NCBI GenBank assembly: GCA_023954075.1
Contig: JAMLIV010000001.1
Location: forward strand, 310,001 to 374,000
Length of the DNA: 64,000 nucleotides
Origin: Lysobacteraceae bacterium
GTDB lineage: Bacteria > Pseudomonadota > Gammaproteobacteria > Xanthomonadales > Xanthomonadaceae
Direction: 5' to 3'
Shown: positions 45,987 to 55,284 of the stretch, piece by piece
Position numbering within the stretch: position 1 is the stretch's first letter
How the letters are laid out: every line of letters begins with the position of its first letter
Program-made: the position numbers and the translations under genes
Notes under the pieces: model-generated
Seen by the model: only the letters and a program-made list of their open reading frames with translations
Databases searched by the model: none
What the model was told of the DNA's origin: nothing

Positions 45987-47167
45987 GCCCGGCGCTGCAG
46001 TCGGTCTGGTGGGTGCTGGCGCTGCTGCCGGTGGCGGCGCTTTCCGGCTGGCTGATCGGGCGGCGCGGTGCGGAGCGGCGCGGTGGCCAGCGCGTCAGCC
46101 GCCTGTCGTCGAACTATTTTCGCGGCCTCAACTTCCTGCTCAACGAGCAGCCCGACAAGGCCATCGAGGTCTTCCTGCAGATCGCCGAAGTCGACAAGGA
46201 CACGGTGGAAACCCACTTTGCGCTCGGCAACCTGTTCCGCCGTCGCGGGGAAGTGGATCGCGCCATCCGCATCCACCAGAACCTCATGGAGCGCCCGCGG
46301 CTGACCGAGGCGCAGCGGGTCCAGGCGGTGCTGGAACTGGGCGAGGACTTCATGCGCGCCGGGCTGCTGGATCGCGCCGAGGCGCTGTTCATCGACCTGG
46401 GCCAGTTTGATCAGGTCGCCCCCAAGGCCTTGCGACACCTGATCTCGATCTACCAGCAGGAGCGCGACTGGCCCAAGGCGATCGACCATGCGCGCCGCTA
46501 CGAGGCGGCCACCGGCGAGCCGATGGGACGCCTGTTGGCGCAATTCCATTGCGAACTGGCCGAGGCGGCGCTGGCGCGCAAGGACACCGCGGCCGCAGTG
46601 GCCCACCTGCGCGATGCCGCCGAGGTCGATTCGCACAGTGCGCGCGCCGGGATCATCGAAGGACGCATGGCGCTCGATGCGGGCGACGATGCGGGCGCGA
46701 TCCGCGCCTTCGAGCGGGTGGCGCGACATGACGTGGATTACTTGCCCGAAGTACTCCAGTCGCTGCTCGGGGCCTGGGAGCGCCTCGGCGAGCGCAGCCG
46801 AGCGCGCGCCTTTCTGGCCGAGATGGTGGAGCGCTCCGCCGGCGTCTCGCCGATGCTGGCGCTGGCGCGGCTGATACAGGAAGACGATGGCGATGCGGCT
46901 GCCGCACAGTTCCTGATCCGCCAGCTGCAGCGCCGACCTTCGGTGCGCGGCCAGAACGCGTTGATCGACCTGGGCCTGCGGCGCACGGATCAGGATTCGG
47001 AGGCCACCCTGCGCGTGGTGCGCGAGCTGAGCGAGCAGCTGGTGGCCAGCGCCGCCGCCTACCGCTGCGGCCACTGCGGCTTCGGCGCGCGCGCGCACCA
47101 CTGGCAGTGCCCGAGCTGCAAGCGCTGGGGCACGGTGCGGCCGGTCCACGGTGCATTCGGCGAATGA
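45983..47167 (+). CDS. lapB: lipopolysaccharide assembly protein B
   Basis: 394 residues. One N-terminal membrane helix (WWVLALLPVAALSGWLIG), tetratricopeptide repeats through residues 60-340 (FLLNEQPDKAIEVFLQIAEV and others), and a C-terminal rubredoxin-type metal site YRCGHCGFGARAHHWQCPSC (CxxC twice). E. coli LapB (YciM) brings LpxC to FtsH for degradation, setting the pace of lipid A synthesis. Its start ATG overlaps lapA, and its stop overlaps the next ATG, so four genes are tightly coupled. Confidence 0.95.
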   Translation: MSPALQSVWWVLALLPVAALSGWLIGRRGAERRGGQRVSRLSSNYFRGLNFLLNEQPDKAIEVFLQIAEVDKDTVETHFALGNLFRRRGEVDRAIRIHQNLMERPRLTEAQRVQAVLELGEDFMRAGLLDRAEALFIDLGQFDQVAPKALRHLISIYQQERDWPKAIDHARRYEAATGEPMGRLLAQFHCELAEAALARKDTAAAVAHLRDAAEVDSHSARAGIIEGRMALDAGDDAGAIRAFERVARHDVDYLPEVLQSLLGAWERLGERSRARAFLAEMVERSAGVSPMLALARLIQEDDGDAAAAQFLIRQLQRRPSVRGQNALIDLGLRRTDQDSEATLRVVRELSEQLVASAAAYRCGHCGFGARAHHWQCPSCKRWGTVRPVHGAFGE

Positions 47168-48216
47168 TGGCACCGCCCGCGCTGGACGCGCTCCTGCTCG
47201 TCATCGGATGCCTCGTCACGAGCGCGGCGTTCACCGTGCTGGCGCTGCGCTATGCACGCTGGCACCAGCTCCTGGATCTGCCCGGCCAGCGCCGCAGCCA
47301 CAGCGCGCCCACCCCGCGCGGCGGTGGCATCGCCATCGTGCTGACGCTGCTCCTCGGGATGACGCTGCTCGACTGGCCACAGCCGCGCGTGCCGCTGGCG
47401 CTGGGTGTCGCGCTGCTGTCCGTGGCGCTGGTGGGATGGATCGACGACCACCGGCCGCTGTCGGCGCGCGTGCGCATCGTGGTACACGCGCTGGCGGCGC
47501 TCGTGCTGGTCGGCGTCTGGCTGCCGCTGGCGGGCGCTGCGGATACGGCCCTGGTCCTGCCGTTCGCCGCCCTGGCGGTGTTCTGGCTGGTCGGCTGCAT
47601 CAACGCGTGGAACTTCATCGACGGCAGCAACGGGCTGCTGGCGAGCCAGTGCCTGTGGCTGGGCCTGGCGCTGGCCTGGGTGCTTGCGGGCGTGGAAGGC
47701 GAGGCTGCGCTGCTGGCGCGTCCGCTGGCCGGCGTGTCGCTGGCGCTGGCGGGTGCCTGCGCGGGGTTCCTTCCCTTCAACGCGCCGCGCGCGGCGATCT
47801 TCCTCGGGGACGTCGGCAGCGGGGCGCTGGGGCTGGCGTGCGGCGCGCTGCTGCTCGCCGCGCTCGTGCTCGCGCCGGGGCGCGCCGCGTGCCTGCTGAT
47901 CCTGCCTTCGGCCATTCTGGTGGATGCCGGACTTACGCTGGCGTGGCGCGTGTACACGGGACGGCGTTGGTACACTGCGCACCGCGAACACCTCTACCAG
48001 TGGCTTGTCCGCTCCGGGTGCAGCCATGCGGCGGTGGCGCTGGGCTATCTGGCCTGGAATCTTTTCGTCGTGCTGCCCGCCTGCGCCGCCGCATGGCGGT
48101 GGCCCGAGGCGGCACCGGCCATCGCCGGCGCGGTCCTGCTGCTGGCGGCCGTGCTCTGGTGGCAGGGCAAATCGATGCTGCGGCGGCGCGCGCGAATCAA
48201 GGGATTGATCCGATGA
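47167..48216 (+). CDS. undecaprenyl-phosphate sugar-1-phosphate transferase (WecA/WbpL family)
   Basis: 349 residues, about ten hydrophobic helices. Family motifs for the cytoplasmic active site are GWIDDHRPLS, NAWNFIDGSNGLLASQ and FLGDVGSGALG, the catalytic Asp-rich loops of the MraY/WecA superfamily, with RRSHSAPTPRGGGIAIV near the N-terminus. It starts an O-chain by loading N-acetylhexosamine phosphate onto undecaprenyl phosphate. The sugar cannot be read from sequence. ATG at 47167 (or 47164) overlaps lapB; overlaps the next gene by ATGA. Confidence 0.9.
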   Translation: MAPPALDALLLVIGCLVTSAAFTVLALRYARWHQLLDLPGQRRSHSAPTPRGGGIAIVLTLLLGMTLLDWPQPRVPLALGVALLSVALVGWIDDHRPLSARVRIVVHALAALVLVGVWLPLAGAADTALVLPFAALAVFWLVGCINAWNFIDGSNGLLASQCLWLGLALAWVLAGVEGEAALLARPLAGVSLALAGACAGFLPFNAPRAAIFLGDVGSGALGLACGALLLAALVLAPGRAACLLILPSAILVDAGLTLAWRVYTGRRWYTAHREHLYQWLVRSGCSHAAVALGYLAWNLFVVLPACAAAWRWPEAAPAIAGAVLLLAAVLWWQGKSMLRRRARIKGLIR

Positions 48217-50108
48217 CCTACAAATCGCTGATTGGCGGCATCCACCCGCGCCTGGCCGTGGTCCTGCACGACCTGGTCATGGTGTGGCTGGCCTGGTACG
48301 TGGCCAACGTGCTGCGCTTTGCCTTCGTGCCCGATGCCGAGCCGGTGCCGGTGTTCGCGCCCGAGCTTCCCGTGGTGCTCGGCGCGCAGGCGCTGGTGCT
48401 GTGGTGGACGGGCCTGTACCGCGGCCTGTGGCGCTTCGCGAGCATGCCCGACATCTGGAACATCGCCCGTGCCGCCGCCCTCGGCGCGCTGTTCATCGCG
48501 CTCGCGGTGTTTCTGGTCAATCGCCTCGACGGCGTGCCGCGCGGCGTGCTGATCATCTATCCCATCCTGCTCATGCTGCTGCTGGCCTCGCCGCGCCTGG
48601 CCTATCGGCGCTGGAAGGACAGCCGCTACGGTGCCGACTCGCGCGTGCCGCCGCGGCGCGTGCTGGTGCTGGGCGGCGGCAGTGCGGGCGAGTCGCTGAT
48701 CCGCGAGCTGCGGCGCGAGAACCTGCTGCGCCCGGTCGGCATCCTGGACGACAACCGCACCCTGCGCGGCGGGCGCATCCAGGGCGTGCCGGTGCTGGGC
48801 GGGCTGGATCGCCTGCAGGAAATCTCGCGTGAAGTGGCCGCGGAGATGCTGCTGATCGCCATGCCCAGCATCAACAACCAGCAGATGCAGCGGGTGGTCG
48901 GGCTGTGCGAGGCCACCCGGCTGCCGTTCCGCACCGTGCCCCGGCTCAAGGACGTGATCGAAGGGCGTTCGGCCTTCAACCAGCTCAAGGAAGTGGCGAT
49001 CGACGACCTCCTGGGGCGCGATCCCGTCTCGCTCGACTGGACCGCGATCCGTACCGGCCTCACCGGGCGGCGCGCGCTGATCTCCGGCGGCGGCGGCTCG
49101 ATCGGTTCGGAACTGTGCCGGCAGGTGGCGCGGCTGGGCGTGGAATCGCTGTGCGTGGTCGAGCTGTCCGAGTACAACCTCTACCGCATCGAGCAGGAGC
49201 TGCGCGCCGAATTCCCCGAGCTGATTCTCACCGTGGTGCTGGGCGACTGCGGCGATCCGGCCGTGGCCGAGCACGCGCTGGCGCTGTCGCGCCCGCACAC
49301 CGTCTTCCACGCCGCGGCCTACAAGCACGTGCCGATGCTGGAAGAGCAGTCGCGCGAGGCCTTCCGCAACAACATCCTGTCGACCCAGACCCTGGCGCTG
49401 GCCGCGATCCGGCACCAGGTCGAGAGTTTCGTGCTGATTTCCAGCGACAAGGCGGTCAACCCGACCAACGTCATGGGCGCGAGCAAGCGCGTCGCCGAAA
49501 TGGTCTGCCAGGCGCTGGCGCGCGACAACCTGATGCGCTTCATCACGGTGCGATTCGGCAACGTGCTCGATTCCGCCGGCAGCGTGGTGCCGCTGTTCCG
49601 CGAACAGATCCAGCGCGGCGGCCCCGTCACGGTGACCCACCCGGAAGTCACGCGCTACTTCATGACCATTCCCGAGGCCTGCCAGCTCATCCTGCAGGCC
49701 GCGACCCTGGGCGACGGCGGCGAGATCTTCGCGCTCGACATGGGCGAGCCGGTGCGCATCGCCTACCTCGCCGAGCAGATGATCCGTCTCGCCGGCAAGC
49801 AGCCCGAGCGCGACATTTCCATCGTCTACACCGGCCTGCGCCCGGGCGAAAAGCTGTTCGAGGAACTGTTCCACCCGCAGGAAAGCTATCACCCCACCGC
49901 GCACGCCAAGATCATGCTGGCCCAGCCGCGCGATCTTCCCGGGGTGTCGCTGGACCAGGCGCTGCACCAGGCCCGCCAGGCCGTGTTGCGCTATGACCAG
50001 GGTGCACTCGAAGCCCTGCTGCGCCAGCTCGTGCCCGAGTACACCCGCGAGCCGGCGGCACAGGTGGTGGCGATCGGCCACCGGGCCAAAGGCGCGGGCG
50101 CGGCATGA
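48213..50108 (+). CDS. membrane-bound UDP-sugar 4,6-dehydratase (WbpM/CapD/FlaA1 family)
   Basis: 631 residues. An N-terminal part with four membrane helices (for example ALFIALAVFLVNRLDG) and a CoA-binding-like Rossmann fold (VLVLGGGSAGESLIRELRRE) precedes the SDR dehydratase (ALISGGGGSIGSELCRQVAR; SSDKAVNPTNVMGASKRVAE). The catalytic Tyr of most SDR enzymes is Met here, giving MxxxK, as in WbpM. Such enzymes convert UDP-GlcNAc to 4-keto-6-deoxy sugars for O-antigen. It overlaps galU by ATGA. Confidence 0.92.
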   Translation: MTYKSLIGGIHPRLAVVLHDLVMVWLAWYVANVLRFAFVPDAEPVPVFAPELPVVLGAQALVLWWTGLYRGLWRFASMPDIWNIARAAALGALFIALAVFLVNRLDGVPRGVLIIYPILLMLLLASPRLAYRRWKDSRYGADSRVPPRRVLVLGGGSAGESLIRELRRENLLRPVGILDDNRTLRGGRIQGVPVLGGLDRLQEISREVAAEMLLIAMPSINNQQMQRVVGLCEATRLPFRTVPRLKDVIEGRSAFNQLKEVAIDDLLGRDPVSLDWTAIRTGLTGRRALISGGGGSIGSELCRQVARLGVESLCVVELSEYNLYRIEQELRAEFPELILTVVLGDCGDPAVAEHALALSRPHTVFHAAAYKHVPMLEEQSREAFRNNILSTQTLALAAIRHQVESFVLISSDKAVNPTNVMGASKRVAEMVCQALARDNLMRFITVRFGNVLDSAGSVVPLFREQIQRGGPVTVTHPEVTRYFMTIPEACQLILQAATLGDGGEIFALDMGEPVRIAYLAEQMIRLAGKQPERDISIVYTGLRPGEKLFEELFHPQESYHPTAHAKIMLAQPRDLPGVSLDQALHQARQAVLRYDQGALEALLRQLVPEYTREPAAQVVAIGHRAKGAGAA

Positions 50109-50998
50109 TGGGCGCAGTGGACTTTTCGCGCGTGCGCAAGGCGGTGTTCCCGGTCGCGGGCCTGGGCACCCGGTTTCTGCCGGCCACCAAGACCGTTCCC
50201 AAGGAAATGCTGCCGGTGGTCGACCGGCCGCTGATCCAGTACGCGGTGGACGAGGCTGTCGCGGCCGGCTGCGACACCCTCGTTTTCGTCACCAACCGCT
50301 ACAAGCACGCCGTGGCGGATTATTTCGACACTGCCTACGAGCTGGAGCATCGCCTGGAGAAAGGCGGCAAGGACGACCTGCTGGAGCTGGTGCGCAACGT
50401 GCTGCCCTCGCACGTTCGCGCCGTGTTCGTGACCCAGCCGCAGGCGCTGGGACTGGGCCATGCGGTGCTGTGCGCACAGCCCGTGGTGCGCGACGAGCCC
50501 TTCGCGGTGCTGCTGCCCGATGACCTGATCTGGTCGAAAGGCCCCGGCGCGCTGGCGCAGATGCTGGCGCTGGCGCGGGCGGAGGGTGCCGGCGTGGTCG
50601 CGGTGCAGGACGTGCCGCGTGAGCAGACCGGCAGCTACGGCATCGTCGCGGCACCGCACTTTTCCGGTCGCTCCGGGCGTATCGATGCGATCGTGGAAAA
50701 GCCGCGCCCCGAGGAGGCGCCGAGCACGCTGGCCGTGGTGGGACGCTACGTGCTGCCGCCGCAGGTGTTCGACTGCCTCGAGCGCGTGCCTGCCGGCAGC
50801 GGCGGGGAAATCCAGCTCACCGACGGCATCGCCGCGCTGCTCGCCGAGCATCCCGTGTTGGCCTGCCGCTTCGAAGGCCGTCGCTTCGACTGCGGCAGCC
50901 GCATCGGCCTGGTCGAGGCGACCATCCAGTTCGCGCTGGAACACGATGATCTGGCCGAAGACGCGCGGCGCTACATGCGCGCCGCGCTGGACGGCTGA
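50105..50998 (+). CDS. galU: UTP-glucose-1-phosphate uridylyltransferase
   Basis: Makes UDP-glucose for LPS, capsule and osmolytes. 297 residues: VFPVAGLGTRFLPATKTVPK with EMLPVVDRPLIQYAVDEAV, then AQPVVRDEPFAVLLPDDLIW and GEIQLTDGIAALL and CGSRIGLVEATIQFAL. All class features are intact. Last gene of the lapA-lapB-GT-dehydratase-galU chain, coupled by ATGA at 50105-50108. Confidence 0.96.
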   Translation: MMGAVDFSRVRKAVFPVAGLGTRFLPATKTVPKEMLPVVDRPLIQYAVDEAVAAGCDTLVFVTNRYKHAVADYFDTAYELEHRLEKGGKDDLLELVRNVLPSHVRAVFVTQPQALGLGHAVLCAQPVVRDEPFAVLLPDDLIWSKGPGALAQMLALARAEGAGVVAVQDVPREQTGSYGIVAAPHFSGRSGRIDAIVEKPRPEEAPSTLAVVGRYVLPPQVFDCLERVPAGSGGEIQLTDGIAALLAEHPVLACRFEGRRFDCGSRIGLVEATIQFALEHDDLAEDARRYMRAALDG

Positions 50999-51526
<528 letters not shown>

Positions 51527-51569
51527 GCGTGCGGGTATGATCGCGGCAGTGCTCCCGAGGAACCGCACG

Positions 51570-52127
51570 ATGCCCACCTGCCACGACGACAACCTGATCT
51601 GGATCGACCTGGAGATGACCGGTCTGGACCCGGCCAACGACAGCATCATCGAGATCGCCACCCTCGTCACCGACTCGCGGCTCAACCTGCTTGCCGAAGG
51701 GCCGGAGCTGGCCATCCGCCATCCGCTCGCGCGGCTGGAGGCGATGGACGAATGGAACTGGACCACCCACCGCGCCAGCGGACTGTGGGATCGCGTGCTG
51801 GCCTCCGAGGTGGACATGGCCGAGGCCGAGCGCCGCACCCTGGCCTTCCTGGCCCAGTGGGTGCCGGCGGGAAAATCGCCCATGTGCGGCAACAGCATCT
51901 GTCAGGACCGGCGCTTCCTGCATCGCCAGATGCCGACGCTGGAGCGCTATTTCCACTACCGCAACCTCGATGTTTCCACCGTCAAGGAGCTGGCGCGACG
52001 CTGGGCCCCGGCGATCGCGCAGAACGTCGCCAAGAACGCCGCCCACACCGCGCTGGCCGACATCCGCGAGTCGGTGGATGAGCTGCGCTACTACCGCGGG
52101 CATATGGGGGCGCTGTCGGGATTGTGA
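51570..52127 (+). CDS. orn: oligoribonuclease
   Basis: Degrades 2-5-nt RNA fragments and pGpG. 185 residues with the DEDDh active site: Asp13-x-Glu15 in [11 protein letters not shown], Asp in [16 protein letters not shown], and His/Asp in [14 protein letters not shown]. Length matches E. coli Orn. Start at 51570 has GAGGAACCGCACG upstream. It follows tadA. Confidence 0.96.
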   Translation: MPTCHDDNLIWIDLEMTGLDPANDSIIEIATLVTDSRLNLLAEGPELAIRHPLARLEAMDEWNWTTHRASGLWDRVLASEVDMAEAERRTLAFLAQWVPAGKSPMCGNSICQDRRFLHRQMPTLERYFHYRNLDVSTVKELARRWAPAIAQNVAKNAAHTALADIRESVDELRYYRGHMGALSGL

Positions 52128-52186
52128 TCCGGTGGAACGCGGTGTAGCGTGCCCGGTGTTATCCCGTGACGAAAGGAATCTGCCTG

Positions 52187-53080
52187 GTGCATCGTATTTT
52201 TCTCGCCTTCCTGCTGGCCTTGGCTCTGGTTACCGCGTCCGTTCCGCGCGCGGAAGCGGCCGCTACCGCGCGCGCCGTAAAGAAGACGATCGAACACAGC
52301 CTGAGGCTAGACGGCACCGTTGCGGTGACCGCCGAGGGGCAGGTCGAGGACGTGGTCCTGAAAGACGCCGGGCGGATTCCTCCCGGGGTGGAAGCGTTCG
52401 TGCAGGATGCCGTGCGACGCTGGCAGTTCGAGCCAGCGCGTGATGCTGAGGGCCATGCGTTTTCAGTGCGTGCGCCGATGAGCCTGCGCCTGGTTGCCGG
52501 TCAGGCTGAGGATGGCGGCCACGTGGTGTCCATCCGAGGCGCTTCTTTTACCGAATACGATCCCGATGACCTGTCCAGCGTGGCCTATCTGGACATGGTT
52601 GTACCGCGCTACCCGGACAGGGCGGTGCGCGCCCGCATCGAGGGCGATGCTTACATGGGAGTCAAGGTTGGACGTGACGGGCGCGTCGAAGACGTGGCCA
52701 CTCGACAGGTGAACCTGCATGCCTATGGCACGGAACGCGTGATGGAAAAGTGGCGCGGCCTGCTGGCCGCGGCCGCGGCCAAGGCGATCCGCGAGTGGAC
52801 TTTCAGGGTGCCCACCGAAGGTCCGCTTGCAGGCGAGTCCTATTGGCAGGTCATGGTGCCCATCGCATTCCGTCTGCGCGAGAGTCCCGACGAATCGTCG
52901 GGCTCCGCGACGCTGTTGTGGACCACCTACGTGCCCGGTCCGAAGCACCAACTTCCGTGGGAGGACCCGTCGGGGCCGTCGGATTCCTCGTCGCCCGACG
53001 TCCTGGCGGAGGGAGGCGTGTACATGCGGCATGACGTGCGTCCGCGGATTCGCCTGCTGACCCCGCTGGGCGAGCGCTGA
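52187..53080 (+). CDS. secreted protein with TonB_C-type domain
   Basis: 297 residues from a GTG at 52187 (AAAGGA at 9-nt spacing; another GTG at 52166 is possible). A signal peptide (IFLAFLLALALVTASVPRAEA) is followed by a first domain with GTVAVTAEGQVEDVVL and RRWQFEPARDAEG, and a second that fits the TonB C-terminal fold: PRYPDRAVRARIEGDAYMGV, VGRDGRVEDVATRQVN and AIREWTFRVP. There is no membrane anchor or Pro-rich spacer of true TonB, so it is probably a free periplasmic protein. Function unknown. Confidence 0.7.
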   Translation: MHRIFLAFLLALALVTASVPRAEAAATARAVKKTIEHSLRLDGTVAVTAEGQVEDVVLKDAGRIPPGVEAFVQDAVRRWQFEPARDAEGHAFSVRAPMSLRLVAGQAEDGGHVVSIRGASFTEYDPDDLSSVAYLDMVVPRYPDRAVRARIEGDAYMGVKVGRDGRVEDVATRQVNLHAYGTERVMEKWRGLLAAAAAKAIREWTFRVPTEGPLAGESYWQVMVPIAFRLRESPDESSGSATLLWTTYVPGPKHQLPWEDPSGPSDSSSPDVLAEGGVYMRHDVRPRIRLLTPLGER

Positions 53081-53217
53081 TCCGGCGGCGAGCAACACCC
53101 GATGGCGAACGCCAATCGGTCGTCCGCCGTGCATGGCTGTCGAGGGGATGGATGCCTTGGTATCGGGCCGTGACAGCCCAACGGGACGGCTTCCAATCAG
53201 CACCAAATCCGATCTGA

Positions 53218-53270
53218 TTGGCGACAATCCGGGCGCGTGTTAGCATGCGCGGATGATAACGACTCGCATT
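53218..53270 (+). promoter_or_regulatory. promoter and Fur-like operator at the FTR1 start
   Basis: TTGGCG (53218-53223), 17 bp, TAGCAT (53241-53246, with an upstream TG) would start transcription near 53253, on the annotated ATG itself. TGATAAC-G-ACTCGCA (53254-53268) matches 11 of 15 positions of the Fur 7-1-7 consensus (TGATAAT-N-ATTATCA) and sits exactly over the start site, where a repressor would act. By eye only. Confidence 0.4.
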
Positions 53271-55193
53271 CGTGTATGCGCTCTGCTGGCGCTTCTGGCC
53301 CTGCCGCTGATGGCCTGGGCGCAGGGGCCGGTTTCCGACATCACCACCGTGGTTCAGCAGACCTGGAAGCTGCTCGACTATGTCGCCACGGATTATCCCG
53401 GGGCGGTGAATGCTGGCGTCGTGGTGCACGAGGCCGAGTACCTCGAGCAGCAGGAGTTCAGCGCCACGGTGGCCGCGCAGCTTGAGCGCCTGCCGGACGC
53501 CGGACACCTCGCGGCGCTGCGCGAGCAGGCGCAGGGCCTGATGCGGGCGGTCAACGACCGGGTTTCCGCCGAGGAAGTCGCGCAGCGCGCACACGCGCTC
53601 GGTGCGGACCTGCTGGCGGCGTATCCGGTGCCGTCGGCACCCGAACGCGCCCCGGATCTGGCGCGGGGCGCGGCGCTGTACCAGCAGCAGTGCGTCTCCT
53701 GCCACGGTGCCTCGGGCGCGGGCGACGGCCCCGCCGCCGCCGCGCTCGATCCGCCGCCCATCGATTTCACCGACGCCGCGCGCGCCGATCTGCGCAGCCC
53801 GCTGTCGCTGTATCAGGCGACGGCGCAGGGCATCGAGGGCACCGGCATGGTGGGCTATTCCGGCGCGCTTTCCGACGAGGATCTCTGGGCGCTGGCCTAC
53901 TACGTCGGCACGCTGGCCTATGGTCCGCAGGCCGGGCAGGGCAAGGCGGCGTGGCGCGACCAGCCGCAGCTGCGGGCGCACGTGAGCAGCCTCGAAGAAC
54001 TCTCCCAGGCGCGCGCCGGCCAGCTTGCCTCCACGTTCGACCTGACCACCGCGCGCGGCGTGCTGGGCTGGCTGCGGCAGAATCCCGCCGCGGTGCTGGA
54101 GGCACCCGCCGGCCTTGCGCTGGCGCGGGCGAAACTTGCCGCCAGCCTCGCCGCGCACCAGGCCGGGCGCAGCGATGAGGCCCGGCACCTGGCCCTTTCC
54201 TCGTATCTGGACGGCGTGGAGCCGGACGAGGCGCGGCTGAACACGCGCGATCGCGCCCTGCGCGGACGCATCGAAGCGGCCATGGGCGCGTACCGCAGCG
54301 CCCTGTCGGGGCGCGATGGCGATGCCGCGGCGCTGGCCGCAGCGGCCGATGCGCTGCTGGTGGAAGCGCAGTCGGTGCTGGAGGCCGGCAGCTCGAGTCC
54401 GGGCACCGCCTTCATCGGCTCCTTCACCATCCTCCTGCGCGAAGGGCTGGAGGCCTTGCTCGTGGTCATCGCGCTGTTGGCCTTCCTGCGAAAGTCGGGG
54501 CGTTCGGAACTGGTGCGCCATGTGCATGCAGGCTGGACGCTGGCGCTCGTCGCCGGCGGCGTCACCTGGGTTGTCGCCACCTACTTCATCACCATCAGCG
54601 GAGCGAGCCGCGAGGTGACCGAAGGGCTGGCCGCGCTCTTTGCCGCCGTGGTGCTGCTCAGCGTCGGGCTGTGGATGCACCAGAAGAGCATCGGCGGGCG
54701 CTGGCAGCAGTATCTCAAGGTGAAAATGAGCGCGGCCTTGAAGCGGCGTTCGGCATTTTTCCTGTTCGTGCTGGCCTTCGTCTCGGTGTATCGCGAGGTA
54801 TTCGAGACCATCCTGTTCTACGCCGCGCTGTGGGCCGACGGCCACCACCCGTGGATGGTGGCGGGCATGGTTGCCGCGGTCGGCGTGCTGGCGGTGATCG
54901 CCTGGCTCATGCTGCGCACCAGCCGGCGCCTGCCGCTGGGGGCGTTCTTCTCGGCCAGTTCGATCCTGATCGCGGTGCTCGCCGTGGTACTGACCGGCAA
55001 GGGCGTCGCGGCGCTGCAGGAGGCCGGCTGGTTCAGCCTGTCGCCGGCACCGCTGCCTTCGATCGACTGGCTGGGCATCCATCCGACCTGGGAATCCGCG
55101 CTCGCGCAGCTGCTGATGGTGGTGGCGCTGCTCGCCGGCTTCGCCTACAACCGCGTCCAGGCGCGCCAGCACCTGGCGGTCGAGACGCACTGA
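53253..55193 (+). CDS. cytochrome c-FTR1 fusion iron permease
   Basis: 646 residues. Signal peptide (RVCALLALLALPLMAWA), an N-terminal helical region, then a cytochrome c with CVSCH (residues 147-151) and a probable axial Met199 (TGMVGYSG). A helical linker leads to an FTR1 permease domain with two iron-transport motifs REGLE (396-400) and REVFE (514-518) among about seven membrane helices. FTR1 proteins take up iron coupled to oxidation; the fused cytochrome could oxidise Fe(II) or carry its electron. No ferrous-oxidase partner gene is adjacent. The transcript may be leaderless (see promoter). Convergent with the reductase downstream. Confidence 0.9.
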   Translation: MITTRIRVCALLALLALPLMAWAQGPVSDITTVVQQTWKLLDYVATDYPGAVNAGVVVHEAEYLEQQEFSATVAAQLERLPDAGHLAALREQAQGLMRAVNDRVSAEEVAQRAHALGADLLAAYPVPSAPERAPDLARGAALYQQQCVSCHGASGAGDGPAAAALDPPPIDFTDAARADLRSPLSLYQATAQGIEGTGMVGYSGALSDEDLWALAYYVGTLAYGPQAGQGKAAWRDQPQLRAHVSSLEELSQARAGQLASTFDLTTARGVLGWLRQNPAAVLEAPAGLALARAKLAASLAAHQAGRSDEARHLALSSYLDGVEPDEARLNTRDRALRGRIEAAMGAYRSALSGRDGDAAALAAAADALLVEAQSVLEAGSSSPGTAFIGSFTILLREGLEALLVVIALLAFLRKSGRSELVRHVHAGWTLALVAGGVTWVVATYFITISGASREVTEGLAALFAAVVLLSVGLWMHQKSIGGRWQQYLKVKMSAALKRRSAFFLFVLAFVSVYREVFETILFYAALWADGHHPWMVAGMVAAVGVLAVIAWLMLRTSRRLPLGAFFSASSILIAVLAVVLTGKGVAALQEAGWFSLSPAPLPSIDWLGIHPTWESALAQLLMVVALLAGFAYNRVQARQHLAVETH

Positions 55194-55235
55194 GCCTGAA
55201 GCCCGTGCCGACAAGCGACAAGAGCCGCAGGAACG

Positions 55236-55267
55236 GCGCAAGGGTGATCCGAGGGTGGCCCTTGCGC
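55236..55267. terminator. inverted repeat between convergent genes
   Basis: 9-bp stem GCGCAAGGG / CCCTTGCGC (arms 55236-55244 and 55259-55267) between the FTR1 stop (55193) and the reductase stop (55285). No T-run on either strand, so it is a possible two-way terminator by location only. Confidence 0.45.
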
Positions 55268-55284
55268 ATTCTGCGCGCGGTGAA

